DNA from: Hordeum vulgare subsp. vulgare
Taxonomy: Eukaryota > Streptophyta > Magnoliopsida > Poales > Poaceae
Direction of reading: 5' to 3'
DNA: 64,000 bases
Assembly: GCF_904849725.1 (NCBI RefSeq)
Contig: NC_058520.1
Location: 540,856,583 to 540,920,582, forward strand
Shown here: positions 11,495-22,112 of the stretch, piece by piece
Position numbering within the stretch: the stretch's first letter is position 1
How the letters are laid out: each line of letters opens with the position of its first letter
Translations under genes and position numbers: made by a program
The notes under the pieces: generated by a model
What the model was told of the DNA's origin: nothing
Seen by the model: the letters and a program-made list of their open reading frames with translations, nothing else
Database searches by the model: none

Positions 11495-12447
11495 CGCCTG
11501 AATGGCTGCCTCACGGAGCTGAGCAGCCTTTGCCTCCCTCTCATACTCCTCTGCCTCTCTTCTGGTAATATAATATCTTTGTTTTCCCTGAAAGTCAAAG
11601 AGAGCAGGAGCAGGAAGGATAATATGAAAAACATGCTGCGGTTAAATATTAGTCGGTAAAGGAGGGGCTCGCTATCCCTCTCGAGGAACTGAAAGCGTAT
11701 CATGGCGGCGCGATCGAGGAAGGTTGTATGGAGCGGGGGATCTCCTGCGTGGATAGGTATTCCAAGATAGTTTGCTATGCGAGTAGCATAGATCCCGCCG
11801 AAGAAATCCCCTTCAATGGCATTCTTAGTTAGCCTTCTCACTACTATCGCTGCCATGTTAAAACTTCTATCACCTGTTACTGCGCTCTTAAGAATACTAA
11901 GGTCAGGTGCGTAGAGGTGACTATGTTCAATCTTGCCATTAACGCATCTACCTATGAAGAGAGAAAAATAGTGCAAGGCAGGAAAATGAATGCTCCCTAT
12001 AGTAGCCTGCGTAATATCTCTAGTTTCTCCGACAGTGATACTAGCAATAAAATATCTAACCGAAGACTTAGGAAGATCACTAAGACTACCCCATGAAGGT
12101 ATTTTGCAAATTCTACCAAAATCCTCTAAGTCCATGGTATAGGATTTGTCATAAAGGTCAAACAGTATAGATGATTCACGGCCATATAAAAATTTGAATC
12201 TACGAACGAAAGAGGCAGTGAGTGAAGTATATTGTTCACATCTATCGGAGATGAATTCTTCTAGCCCGACATTATGAACAAGTGCATCAAACTCGTTCTT
12301 GAAGCCTGAAGCAACCATGAAGTCATCGGAGGTCCACTCGCATGGTTGTACCGGTGCGTCCCTTAACAGATAAGGTTCAGGCTCCCGAACTGAGAGGCGG
12401 GGCCCTCTCTTGCTTGAGGAACCACCATGATAATTCCTCTTGAACAT
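11495..12447 (-). pseudogene. ATHILA-type retrotransposon ORF-1 protein, truncated by insertion
   Basis: The frame starts at 12447 (MFKRNYHGGSSSKRG) and contains the residues FVRRFKFLYGRE, DLEDFGRICKIP and NYLGIPIH. These resemble the ATHILA ORF-1 family (PF03078) of plant Gypsy elements; the function of the family is not known. The coding sense changes frame around 11640-11660, after which an REAEEYEREAKAAQLREA helix can be read in another frame. The frame is interrupted at 11494/11495 by the LTR fragment to its left. It lies downstream of gag-protease on the same strand. Confidence 0.7.
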
Positions 12448-13220
12448 ATTCCCCTTTTCTGAAATTTTCTGAAATTTTTAGTGACTCAAGGGGAAGGTGA
12501 ACTAAGCTCAATAAAACTCATAGCAACTACTCCTACAAGTGCCTAGAGACTAAATCATGCATCAAAACTACTTGGGACCAACTAAAATTACCATGCAAAG
12601 CTCAAGAACAGGGTCACCAAGGCTGTAATAATACGCGAAGGATAAAGCACTAGAGCAAAAACTAATTGGACCAATGGAGGAGTCACATACCAAGGAGCGA
12701 TTTCCCCAAAATAGTTCGGTGAATGGGGTTTCGCACAAGGAGATCGAAAAACTAAGCAAAACGAGCAAGAACACGGGTTTGAGCTCTGAAAGGATTTTTT
12801 CTAGAGGAAGAAGAAGGAGATGGGGGCTGGAGTAAGTGGAGGAGGGCCATGTGGGCCCCACGAGCATGCATGGCGCGACCAGGGGGCGCACCGTGCAGGC
12901 TTGTGGCCCACTGGCACGCCTCCCTGACGTGTTATTTGCCCCAAATATTCCAAAAAATCATACTTGAGTTTCGGGAAGTTCTGAGAACTTTGATTTTTCG
13001 GTCACTTTTGATTGAACGGAAAAAGCAGAAAACAGGGAGAAAAGACTAAAAATAATATTTTTCTTCTAAGCTACAGAAAATAAAAGTTAATAACGGCAGG
13101 TTGTGACTTCTAGGTTCATCCATCTCATGGTCATCAAAAGAAATTCATCAATGAGGTTGATCAAGTCTCCTTGATAAACTTTTTTGAATCTCATAAAACC
13201 GAAGAACTTTCGAATAATCA
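12448..13220. other. Non-coding spacer of the Athila-like element
   Basis: Between the protease stop and the ATHILA ORF there is about 770 bp with no convincing reading frame. It includes a GC-rich block around 12840-12930 that resembles LTR leader sequence elsewhere in the window. In autonomous relatives this is where reverse transcriptase and integrase would be expected; nothing like them is seen. Confidence 0.5.
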
Positions 13221-15964
13221 CTAAGTTACCTCAATGGGGACGAGCATATCCCCAACAACTATATAATCTCTCATCTTGCTAGTAGGAATAGGGAATTCAA
13301 AGCTTCCAATAACAATAGACGGAGATTTTTCAATAACATTGATGGAGTGAACACGGTATTGTTTATTCGGAAAGTGCACCGTGTGCTCATTACCATTAAC
13401 GTGGAAAGTGACATTGCCTTTGTTGCAATCAATAACAGCCCCTGCAATATTTAAAAAGGGTCTTCCAAGAATAACAGCCATAGCATCATCCTCGGGAATA
13501 TCAAGAATAACAAAGTTTGTTAAGATAGTAACGTTTGCAACAACAACAGGTACATCCTCGCAAATGCCTATAGGTATTGCAGTCGATTTGTCGGCCATTT
13601 GCAAAGACATCTCAGTGGGTGCCAACTTTTCCAACTCAAGTATACGATATAAAGAGAGAGGCATAACACTAACACCGGCTCCAAGATCACACAAAGCAGT
13701 TCTAACGTAGTTTCCTTTGATGGAGCAAGGTACAGTGGGCACTCCGGATCACCTAGTTTCTTAGGAGTTCCACCCTTGAAAGCATAATTGGCAAGCATGG
13801 TGGCAATCTCCATATCAGGTATCTTTCTCTTATTCGTGACAATGTCTTTCATATATTAGCCATATGGAGACATCTTGAGGATATCAGTTAAGCGCATTTG
13901 CAAAAACATAGGTCTAATCATCTCAGCAAAGCGCTCAAAATCCTCATCATCTTTTTTCTTGGATGGTTTGGGAGGAAAGGGTATGGGTTTCTGAACCCAT
14001 GGTTCTCTTTCCTTACCGTGCTTCCTAGCAATAAAATCACTCTTATCGTATCTCTTGTTCTTATGACGTGGGTTATCAAGATCAATAGGAGGTTCAATCT
14101 CCACATCATTATCATTGCTAGGTTGAGCATCAACATGAGCATCATCATGTATATTATCACTAGGCTCATGTTCATCACCAGATTGTGTTTCAGCATCAGA
14201 GTTGGAAACATCATTTGGAGTTTCTGGTGTAGTAGCAGTGGGTTCACCGGTATGCATGTTCCTATCATCTTTATTTTTCTTTCTATGATCAGGATGAATA
14301 GGTGCATCAGTGTTTACCCTTTGAGAATCTTGTCTAATTCTATTAGGATGACCTTCAGGATACAAAGGATCCTGAGTCATTTTACCGCCTCTAGTAACGA
14401 CTCTAACAGAATTATCATTCAATTCATTGAGCAAGTCGTTTTGCACCTTAAGTACTTGTTCTACTTGGGTGGTGACCATAGAAGCGTGTTTAGTGATAAG
14501 CTTAAGGTTACAAGCATTCCTATCCATACAAGCACTTAGACGATCGATCATACGAGCATTTTGCTCCAGTTGTCTGCTAACGTAATCATTGAAACTATGT
14601 TGTTTGGCAACAAAGCTATCCAACTCATCTAAGCATAAGCTAGCAGGTTTATCATAAGGGATATCGCTCTCATTGAATCTACGAAGAGAATTTACCTCTA
14701 CTACCTGTGTCGGGTTATTGAGACCATGTATTTCTTCGATAGGTGGTAGATTTTTAACATCTTCAGATTTAATACCCTTCTCTTTCATAGATTTCTTGGC
14801 TTCTTGCATATCTTCGGGACTGAGGAATAGAATACCTCTTTTCTTTGGAGTTGGCTTAGGCTGTGGTTCGGGAATATTCCAAGCATTGTCGTTGATCAAG
14901 ATATTATTCAATAGAGTTTCAACTTGTTCCATAGTTCGTTCCCTGAAAACACAACCAGCAAAACTATCTAGGTGATCCCTAGAAGTATCGATTAGTCCAT
15001 TATAAAAGATATCAAGTACTTCATTCTTTTGGAGAGGATGATCAGGCAAAGCATTGAGCAACTAGATAAGCCTCCCCCAAGCTTGTGGGAGACTCTCTTT
15101 TGCAATATGCACAAAGTTATATATTTCCTGCAAGGCAGCTTGTTTCATATGAGTAGGAAAATATTTTTCGCAGAAGTAGTAAGTCATATGCTGGGGTTTA
15201 CGTACACAACCAGGAGCAAGAGAATTGAACCAAGCTTTAGCACCACCCTTTAGTGAGAAAGGAAATAGCTTGAGGATAAAGTAGTGGCGGATTTTCTCCT
15301 CACTAGTGAATAGAGTGGCTATATCATTCAATTTGGAGAGATGTGCTATCATGGTCTTAGATTCATACCCATGAAAAGGATCAAGTTCGACCAGAGAGAT
15401 TAACTCAGGGTCGACAGAGAATTCATAATCTTTATCAGTGATAGAGATGGGTGAAGTAGCAAACTTAGGATCGTATCTCATTCTAGCATTCAGAGATTTT
15501 TCTTTCCACTTGCGTAGAAGATTCTCAACATCATAACTATCCTTACAAGCAAGAAAATCTTCAGATACCTCTCTCTCCATAACATAACCTTTGGGTATAT
15601 CAGGAAATTCATATCTAGGGGAGCTAGGTCTAACAGGTGTAGCAGCAGGTTCTATCTCAAAAGTTTCACCCGTTTCAGAAGTATCATCGCACTCAGCGGT
15701 GACTCTAGCAATATGAGCATCTAGGAATTTACCCAGTGGTAAATTATCAAGCAAAGTATCATCACGAGCATCATGCATAGCAGAGATAGCATCATCTAGC
15801 ACAGGCGACATATCAGGAGTACCAATAGGTGGTGGTGTCGCAAATTTACTCATGACAGAAGGAGAATCAAGTGCAGAGCTAGATGGCAGTTCCTTACCTG
15901 TCCTCGTAGTTGAGGGCAAGACTTTAGTTTTTAGATCTTTCAAATTCCTCATAGTGACCAGCAA
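13221..15964 (-). pseudogene. Gag-protease polyprotein of the Athila-like Gypsy element, broken
   Basis: Gag starts near 15964 and contains a retrotransposon gag core (GGAKAWFNSLAPG, about 15210, and KYFPTHMKQAALQEIYNF, about 15140). A linker and a charged region (about 14300-13900) follow, then an aspartic protease with the DLGAGVSVMP active site at about 13680 and ILGRPFLN at about 13465. Gag would package the RNA and protease would mature the polyprotein. Breaks seen are an in-frame TAG at 15062-15064 (a Gln is expected), a stop at 13856-13858 and a frameshift near 13745 just before the protease. The frame ends at 13221 without reverse transcriptase. I am confident of the domain calls, less so of the exact start. 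Confidence 0.85.
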
Positions 15965-16000
15965 ATAAAAATCCCAAGTGACTCAGAGAATATAGTTATA

Positions 16001-16019
16001 CTCCCCGGCAACGGCGCCA
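16001..16019 (-). promoter_or_regulatory. Primer binding site, tRNA-Asp type
   Basis: The minus strand reads TGGCGCCGTTGCCGGGGAG immediately inside the LTR end at 16031. This is the well-known Asp-tRNA-complementary primer site of many grass Gypsy elements. It fixes the orientation of the element and its 5' LTR. Confidence 0.9.
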
Positions 16020-16030
16020 GAAAAAGGTCT

Positions 16031-17428
16031 TGATAACCCGCAAGTATAGGGGGTCGCGACAGTTTTCGAGGGTAAGTATTTAACCCAAATTTGTTGATTC
16101 GACACAAGGGGATCCAAAGAATATCCTTGAGTATTAGCTGTTGAGTTGTCAATTCAACCACACCTGAAACTTAGTATCTGCAAAAGAGTTTTAGTAGCAC
16201 AGTAGCAGTGGTAAAAGCAGCAATAGTAGCAGTGTAACAACAACAGTAGTAGCAAGTGTGACAGCAGCAGCAGCAAAGTAACTTAACGAAGAGCAGTAGT
16301 GAAAAGCTCGTAGGCATTGGATCGGTGATGTGTGAGTATGCTGGATGGCATTCATCATGCAACGGTAAAATCATGGGGAGATATGTAACTAGCTCTAGTT
16401 CATCGATATAATGTAGGCATGCACTCCGTATATAGTCATACGTGCTTACAGAAAAGAACTTGTATGACATCTATTGTCCATCCCTCCCGTGGCTGCGGGG
16501 TCCTAATGGAAACTACGGGATATTAAGGTTCTCCTTTTAATAAAGAACTGGAACAACGCATTAGCACATAGTGAATACATGGACTCCTCATACTATGGTC
16601 ATCACCGGGAGTGGTTCCGGCTATTGTCACTCCGGGGTTGCCGGATCATAACACATAGTAGGTGACTAAAACTTGCAAGATAGGATCTAGAACACAATTA
16701 TATTGCTGAAAACATAATGTATTCAGATCTGAAATCATGGCACTCGGGCCCTAGTGACAAGCATTAAGCATAGCAAAGTCATAGCAACATCAATCTAGGA
16801 ACATAGTGGATACTAGGGATCAAAACCCCATCAAAACTAACTTGATTACATGATAGATATCATCCAACTCATCACCGTCCAGCAAGCCTACGATGAGATT
16901 ACTCACGAATAGTGAAGAGCATCATGGGATTGGTGATAAAGGAAGGTTGATGATGACGATGGCGACAATTTCCCCTCTCCGGAGCCCAGAACAGACTCCA
17001 GATCTGACCTCCGGAGGAAGAATAGGTGGTGGTGGCGGCTCCGCCTTGAAAACGCGATGGAAACTCTTCTTCTGATTTTTTTTCAGGAAAATACGGACTA
17101 AATAGGCTCGGGGAGAGAGGCGGCGAAGCCACATGGACTTCACGAGCCCCCACGACACGGCGAGGGGGGCCGCGGCCTGGTGGCTCGTGGGCCCCTGGCT
17201 GCGCCTCTCCGGTTGATTCTTGCGCCAGTATTTTTTTATATATTCCACAAAAATTTTGTGTAAATTTCCAGGACGTTCCGAGAATTTTTGTTTCTGCACA
17301 AAAACAACACCATGGCAATTCTGCTGAAAACAGCGTCAGTCCGGGTTAGTTCCATTCAAATCATGCAAATTAGAGTCCAAAACAAGGGCAAAAGAGTTTG
17401 GAAAAGTAGATACGATGGAGACGTATCA
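16031..17428 (-). repeat. 5' LTR of the Athila-like element (about 1.4 kb)
   Basis: On the plus strand it runs from TGATAACCCGC to GAGACGTATCA, a TG...CA structure in both orientations. On the minus strand it starts TGATACGTCTCCATCG. It contains a CAG/AGC-rich stretch at about 16195-16285. The five bases outside are GGAGG (17429-17433); the partner copy would be off-window. A related LTR occurs at 43114-44727. Confidence 0.85.
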
Positions 17429-17916
17429 GGAGGCCGGATGGCGACGGCGGAGGTCGCACCTGTAGACATGGACGGGGACGACCGAATAGGACTCTCGACA
17501 TCCGGAGAGGGATAGAGAGGGAGGCGACGAGCGGTGGCGGCTGCGTTGGGCTGGGTGCTGCAGCTGCTGGCCGTGGCGGCGGCGCTCCTCTACACCGTGC
17601 CCGGGTCCAACCATTCTCTACTACGACCGACGCCTCTCTCTTGAATCTGTGATGGTTTTGTTGCGGGGACTGACGACGAAACCTCTCTATGTGCGCGTGC
17701 AGAGTCTGGGTAGCGAAGGGTGCAGCCTGCTCCCGCACGGGCACTTCTTGATCGCTAGCCAACAGGTCGTCGCGCTCGGCCCCATCAAAGGTACATCCGC
17801 CCCTTCCTCCCTTCCGTTGCGCCTCCATCATCCATGCGTTGGTGGTTTACCCCCTTCTTCCATCCATATGTGACGAAAGGAAATGTGCGAGAAAATGTCA
17901 AAACTGATAGTAGGTG
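17429..17916 (+). other. GC-rich exon-like sequence, unrecognised; possible gene fragment
   Basis: This stretch is outside any element I can define. It holds a GC-rich segment whose plus-strand frames include a hydrophobic stretch (GWVLQLLAVAAALLYTVPG, about 17545-17605) and, after a possible intron, HGHFLIASQQVVALGPIK ending at a GGTACA donor-like site (about 17790). A short MATAEVAPVDMDGDD frame begins at 17438. These look like pieces of a host gene, but I do not recognise the product and the frames are not contiguous. It could equally be transposon leader sequence. Confidence 0.35.
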
Positions 17917-18160
17917 TGTCAGATCCCACTTGAGACCGAAGGAAGAAAACCACTCCCGATATTGGAGCACCAGCTATGATTTGGGGATTTCTAGTGGAAC
18001 CCTAACTACGAAGATAAGAACTAAGTAAACTAGAGATATAAATTGATAGTCCACTTCTCATACCACGAGCTCTCAACTAGCTCGCTTATATAGTCTTAAA
18101 GTGGTGTTCAAAGTTACAGAGTTACTATCTGTGACAAACAAGACTCTTGACTTAACTGAA
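17917..18160 (-). repeat. Putative 3' LTR of a small chromodomain Gypsy element, left part
   Basis: It begins TGTCA at 17917. The sequence interrupted by the Copia element resumes at 27209 and ends TGACA at 27232, giving matched TGTCA...TGACA ends. The minus strand has a TATATAAGCGAGC box (about 18085-18100) in the middle, as an LTR promoter would. Combined length without the insertion is about 270 bp. The assignment to the chromodomain pol remnant at 42613-43021 rests on strand and position. Confidence 0.45.
18025..18160. repeat. 136-bp direct repeat, left copy
   Basis: The segment from GTAAACTAGAGATATAAATT to CTTGACTTAACTGAA is identical, by reading, to 27073-27208. The two copies directly flank the Copia element 18161-27072, far longer than the 5-bp duplication integrase makes. 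Confidence 0.9.
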
Positions 18161-18174
18161 TATGTGTGGATACA

Positions 18175-19988
18175 TGCCCTAGAGGCAATAAGAAATATAG
18201 TTATTATTATAATTCCTGTATCAAGATAATCGTTTATTATCCATGCTATAATTGTATTGAATGAAGACTTATATACATGTGTGGATACATAGACAAAACA
18301 CTGTCCCTAGCAAGCCTCTAGTTGGCTAGCCAGTTGATCAAAGATAGTCAGGGTCTTCTGATTATGAACAAGGTGTTGTTGCTTGATAACTGGACCACGT
18401 CATTAGGAGAATCACGTGATGGACTAGACCCAAACTAATAGACGTAGCATATTGATCGTGTCATTTTGTTGCTACTGTTTTCTGCGTGTCAAGTATTTGT
18501 TCCTATGACCATGAGATCATATAACTCACTGACACCGGAGGAATGCTTTGTGTGTATCAAATGTCGCAACGTAACTGGGTGACTATAAAGATGCTCTACA
18601 GGTATCTCCGAAGGTGTTCGTTGAGTTAGTATGTATCGAGACTGGGATTTGTCACTCCGTATGACAGAGAGGTATCTCGGGGCCCACTCGGTAATACAAC
18701 ATCACACACAAGCCTTGCAAGCAATGTGACTTAGTGTAAGTTGCGGGATCTTGTATTACAGAATGAGTAAAGAGACTTGCCGGTAAACGAGATTGAAATA
18801 GGTATGCGGATACTGACGACCGAATCTCGGGCAAGTAACATACCGAAGGACAAAGGGAATGACATACGGGATTATATGAATCCTTGGCACTGAGGTTCAA
18901 ACGATAAGATCTTCGTAGAATATGTGGGATCCAATATGGGCATCCAGGTCCCGCTATTAGATATTGACCGAGGAGTCACTCGGGTCATGTCTACATAGTT
19001 CTCAAACCCGCAGGGTCTGCACACTTAAGGTTCGACGTTGTTTTATGCGTATTTGAGTTATATGGTTGGTGACCGGATGTTGTTCGGAGTCTCGGATGAG
19101 ATCACGGACGTCACGAGGGTTTCCGGAATGGTCCGAAAACTAAGATTGATATATAGGATGACCTCATTTGATTACCGGAAGGTTTTCGGAGTTACCGGGA
19201 ATGTACCGGGAATGACGAATGGGTTCCGGGTGTTCACCGGGGGGGGGGGGGGAACCCACCCCGGGGAAGCCCATAGGCCTTGGGGGTGGCGCACCAGCCC
19301 TTGGTGGGCTGGTGGGACAACCCAAGAAGGCCCTATGCGCCATAGGAAGAAAATCAAAGAGAAAAAGAAAAAAAAGAGGAGGTGGGAAAAAGGGGAAGGA
19401 CTCCTCCTTCCAAACCTAGTTGGATTCGGTTTGGAAGGGGAGGACCCCCCCCCTTGGCTCGGCCGACCCCCTTGGGGCTCCTTGAGCCCCAAGGCAAGGC
19501 CCCCCCTCTCCCACCTATATATACGGAGGTTTTAGGGCAGATTTGATACAACTTTGCCACGGCAGCCCGACCACATATCTCCACGGTTTTACCTCTAGAT
19601 CGCGTTTCTGCGGAGCTCGGGCGGAGCCCTGCTGAGATTAGATCACCACCAACCTCCGGAGCACCGTCACGCTGCCAAAGAACTCATCTACCTCTCCGTC
19701 TCTCTTGCTAGATCAAGAAGGCCGAGATCATCGTCGAGCTGTACGTGTGCTGAACGCGGAGGTGCCGTCCGTTCGGCACTAGATCGTGGGACGGATCGCG
19801 AGACGGTTCGCGGGGCGGATCGAGGGACGTGAGGACGTTCCACTACATCAACCGCGTTTCTTAACGCTTCTGCTGTGTGATCTACAAGGGTACGTAGATC
19901 AAATATCCCCTCTCGTAGATGGACATCACCATGATAGGTCTTCGTGCGCGTAGGAAATTTTTTGTTTCCCATGCGACGTTCCCCAACA
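18175..19988 (+). repeat. 5' LTR of the Copia element (start replaced)
   Basis: LTR identity is clear from ATGCCCTAGAGGCAATAAG at 18174 to CGTTCCCCAACA ending at 19988. Its normal TGTTGGAATT start is missing. A 14-G run lies at 19239-19252. The core promoter is the TATATATA box at 19516. Confidence 0.9.
19516..19523 (+). promoter_or_regulatory. LTR TATA box (Copia element)
   Basis: CCACCTATATATACGGAGG is conserved in all complete Copia LTRs here (also near 26600, 29784 and 41913). It precedes the R region that opens the element transcript. The role is as known for BARE-type LTR promoters. Confidence 0.75.
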
Positions 19989-19989
19989 G

Positions 19990-20003
19990 TGGCATCATGA
20001 GCT
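19990..20003 (+). promoter_or_regulatory. Primer binding site, initiator tRNA-Met type
   Basis: TGGCATCATGAGCT begins two bases after the LTR end. It resembles the Met-tRNA-complementary site (TGGTATCA...) used by BARE-like elements, with a substitution at the fourth base. Confidence 0.75.
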
Positions 20004-20004
20004 A

Positions 20005-21243
20005 GGTTCATGCGTAGATGTCTTCTCGAGTAGAACACAAAAGTTTTTGTGGGCAGTGATGTGCGTTTTGCTGCCCTCCTTAGTCTTTTCTTGATTCCGC
20101 GGTATTGTTGGATTGAAGCGGCTTGGACCGACATTACTCGTACGCTTACGAGAGACTGGTTTCATCGCTACGAGTAACCCCGTTGCTCATAGATGACTGG
20201 CAAGTGTTAGTTTCTCCAACTTTAGTTGAATCGGATTTGACCGAGGAGGTCCTTGTATGAGGTTAAATAGCAATTCATATATCTTCGTTGTGGTGTTTGC
20301 GTAAGTAAGATGCGATCCTACTAGATACCCATGGTCACCACGTAAAACATGCAACAACAAAATTAGAGGACGTCTAACTTGTTTTTGCAGGGTATGCTTC
20401 TGATATGATATGGCCAACGATGTGATGTGATATATTGGATGTATGAGATGATCATGTTGTAATAGATAATATCGACTTGCACGTCGATGGTGCGGCAGCC
20501 GGCAGGAGCCATAGGGTTGTCTTTAAACTAACGTTTGTGCTTGCAGATGCACTTACTATTTTGCTAGGATGTAGCTTTAGTAGTAATAGCATGAGTAGCA
20601 TGACAACCCCGATGGCGACACGTTGATGGAGATCATGGTGTGGCGCCGGTGACAAGAAGATCGTGCCGGTGCTTTGGTGATGGAGATCAAGGAGCACGTG
20701 ATGATGGCCATATCATGTCACTTATTAATTGCATGTGATGTTAATCCTTTTATGCACCTTATTTTGCTTAGAACGACGGTATCATTATGAGGTGATCTCT
20801 CACTAAAATTTCAAGACGAAATTGTGTTCTCCCTGACTGTGCACCGTTGCTACAGTTTGTCGTTTCGAGACACCACGTGATGATCGGGTGTGATAGACTC
20901 AACGTTCACATACAACGGGTGCAAAACAGTTGCGCACGCGGAACACTCGGGCCAAGCTTGACGAGCCTAGCATGTGCAGACATGGCCTCGGAACACATGA
21001 AACCGAAAGGTCAATCATGAATCATATAGATGATATGATTAGCATAGGGATGCTTACCACTGAAACTATACTCAACTCACGTGATGATCGGACTTGAGCT
21101 AGTGTAAGTGGATCATGAACCACTCAAATGACTAGAGAGATGTACTTTTTGAGTGGGAGTTTAGCAAGTAATTTGATTAAGTTAAACTCTAATTATCTTG
21201 AACATAGTCTAAGTCCACTTTGAATATATTTGTGTTGTAGATC
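20005..21243. other. Untranslated leader of the Copia element
   Basis: About 1.24 kb between primer site and gag start holds no convincing frame. It has a run of ATGs and motifs (for example GAGGACGTCTAACTTG and GATGATCGG) that recur at matching positions in the degenerate Copia composite at 30257-31440 and 35703-36700. A long leader is normal for BARE-type elements. Confidence 0.7.
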
Positions 21244-22112
21244 ATGGCTCACGCGAGAGTCACCCTGAATTTTAATACGTTCCTAGAGAAAGCTAAGTTG
21301 AAAGATGATGGAAGCAACTTTGTAGACTAGGCTCGTAATCTTAAGCTAATCTTACAAGGTGGGAAGAAGGATTATGTCCTTAATGCTGAGCTAGGAGATG
21401 AACCACCCGCTACGGCTGACCAGGATGTTAAGAACGCTTGGTTAACACGTAAGGAGGACTACTCAGTAGTTCAATGTGCAGTCTTGTATGGCTTAGAACC
21501 GGGACTTCAACGTCGCTTTGGGCATCATGGAGCATTTGAGATGTTCCAGGAGTTGAAGTTCATCTTTCAGAAGAACGTCCGGATCGAGAGGTATGAGACC
21601 TTCGATAAATTCTATGCTTGCAAGATGGAGGAGAATTCGTTAGTGAACATGTGCTCAAAATGTCTGGGTACTCAAACCGTCTAGCTGAGCTAGGGATTGA
21701 ACTCCCGCAAGAGGCTATCACTGACAGAATCCTTCAATCACTGCCGCCAAGCTATAAAGGCTTTGTGTTGAACTACAACATGCAAGGGATGAACAAGTCA
21801 CCCGGCGAGTTGTTTGCGATGCTGAAAGTCACAAAGTCTGAACTCCATAAAGAGCATCAAGTGTTGATGGTGAATAAGACCATTAGTTTCAAGAGAAACG
21901 GTAAAGGCAAGAAGGGTAATTCAAAGAAGAGCGGCAAGCCTGTTGCCAATCCGACGAAGAAACCCAAAGCTGGACCTAAGCCTGAAACAGAGTGCTACTA
22001 TTGCAAGGGTATGGGTCACTGGAAGCGCAACTGCCCCAAGTATCTGGCTGATAAGAAGGCGGCCAAAGAAAAGTCAGGTATATTTGATATACATGTTATT
22101 GATGTGTACTTA
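21244..22112 (+). pseudogene. Copia Gag, interrupted
   Basis: The ATG at 21244 opens MAHARVTLNFNTFLEKAKLK. A UBN2-type gag core follows (LYGLEPGLQRRFGHHGAFEM, 21487-21546; LPPSYKGFVLNYNMQGMNK), then a basic linker and a CCHC zinc knuckle CYYCKGMGHWKRNC at about 21991-22032. Gag forms the particle that packages element RNA. There is a TAG at 21328-21330 where the family has Trp. A one-base frameshift lies around 21640, after which the reading continues in the frame shared with pol. Start choice rests on the family-like MAHARVTLNF opening. Confidence 0.85.

Larger units (their letters stand above)
11495..17428 (-). mobile_element. Athila-clade (Sabrina/WHAM-like) Gypsy retrotransposon, minus strand, incomplete
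   Basis: The 5' LTR is at the right (16031-17428), followed leftward by a tRNA-Asp-type primer site, a gag-protease frame, a spacer and an ATHILA-type ORF that is cut at 11494 by another element. The TGATACGTCTCC start and TTATCA end of the LTR are typical of this Triticeae group. No reverse transcriptase, RNase H or integrase is visible between protease (ends 13221) and the ATHILA ORF (starts 12447). The copy therefore depends on partner enzymes or has lost them by deletion. Its 3' LTR is not in the window. Confidence 0.8.

Noticed and set aside
13898..14539. 213-codon plus-strand frame rich in Ile and Met
   Set aside because: It is the complement of the Athila gag linker, whose minus-strand frame is clearly the coding one.
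19172..19584. Long overlapping frames in the Copia LTR (also at 26272-26719 and 29446-29903)
   Set aside because: They repeat in each LTR copy, contain the promoter and G run, and are broken differently in each; they are not genes.
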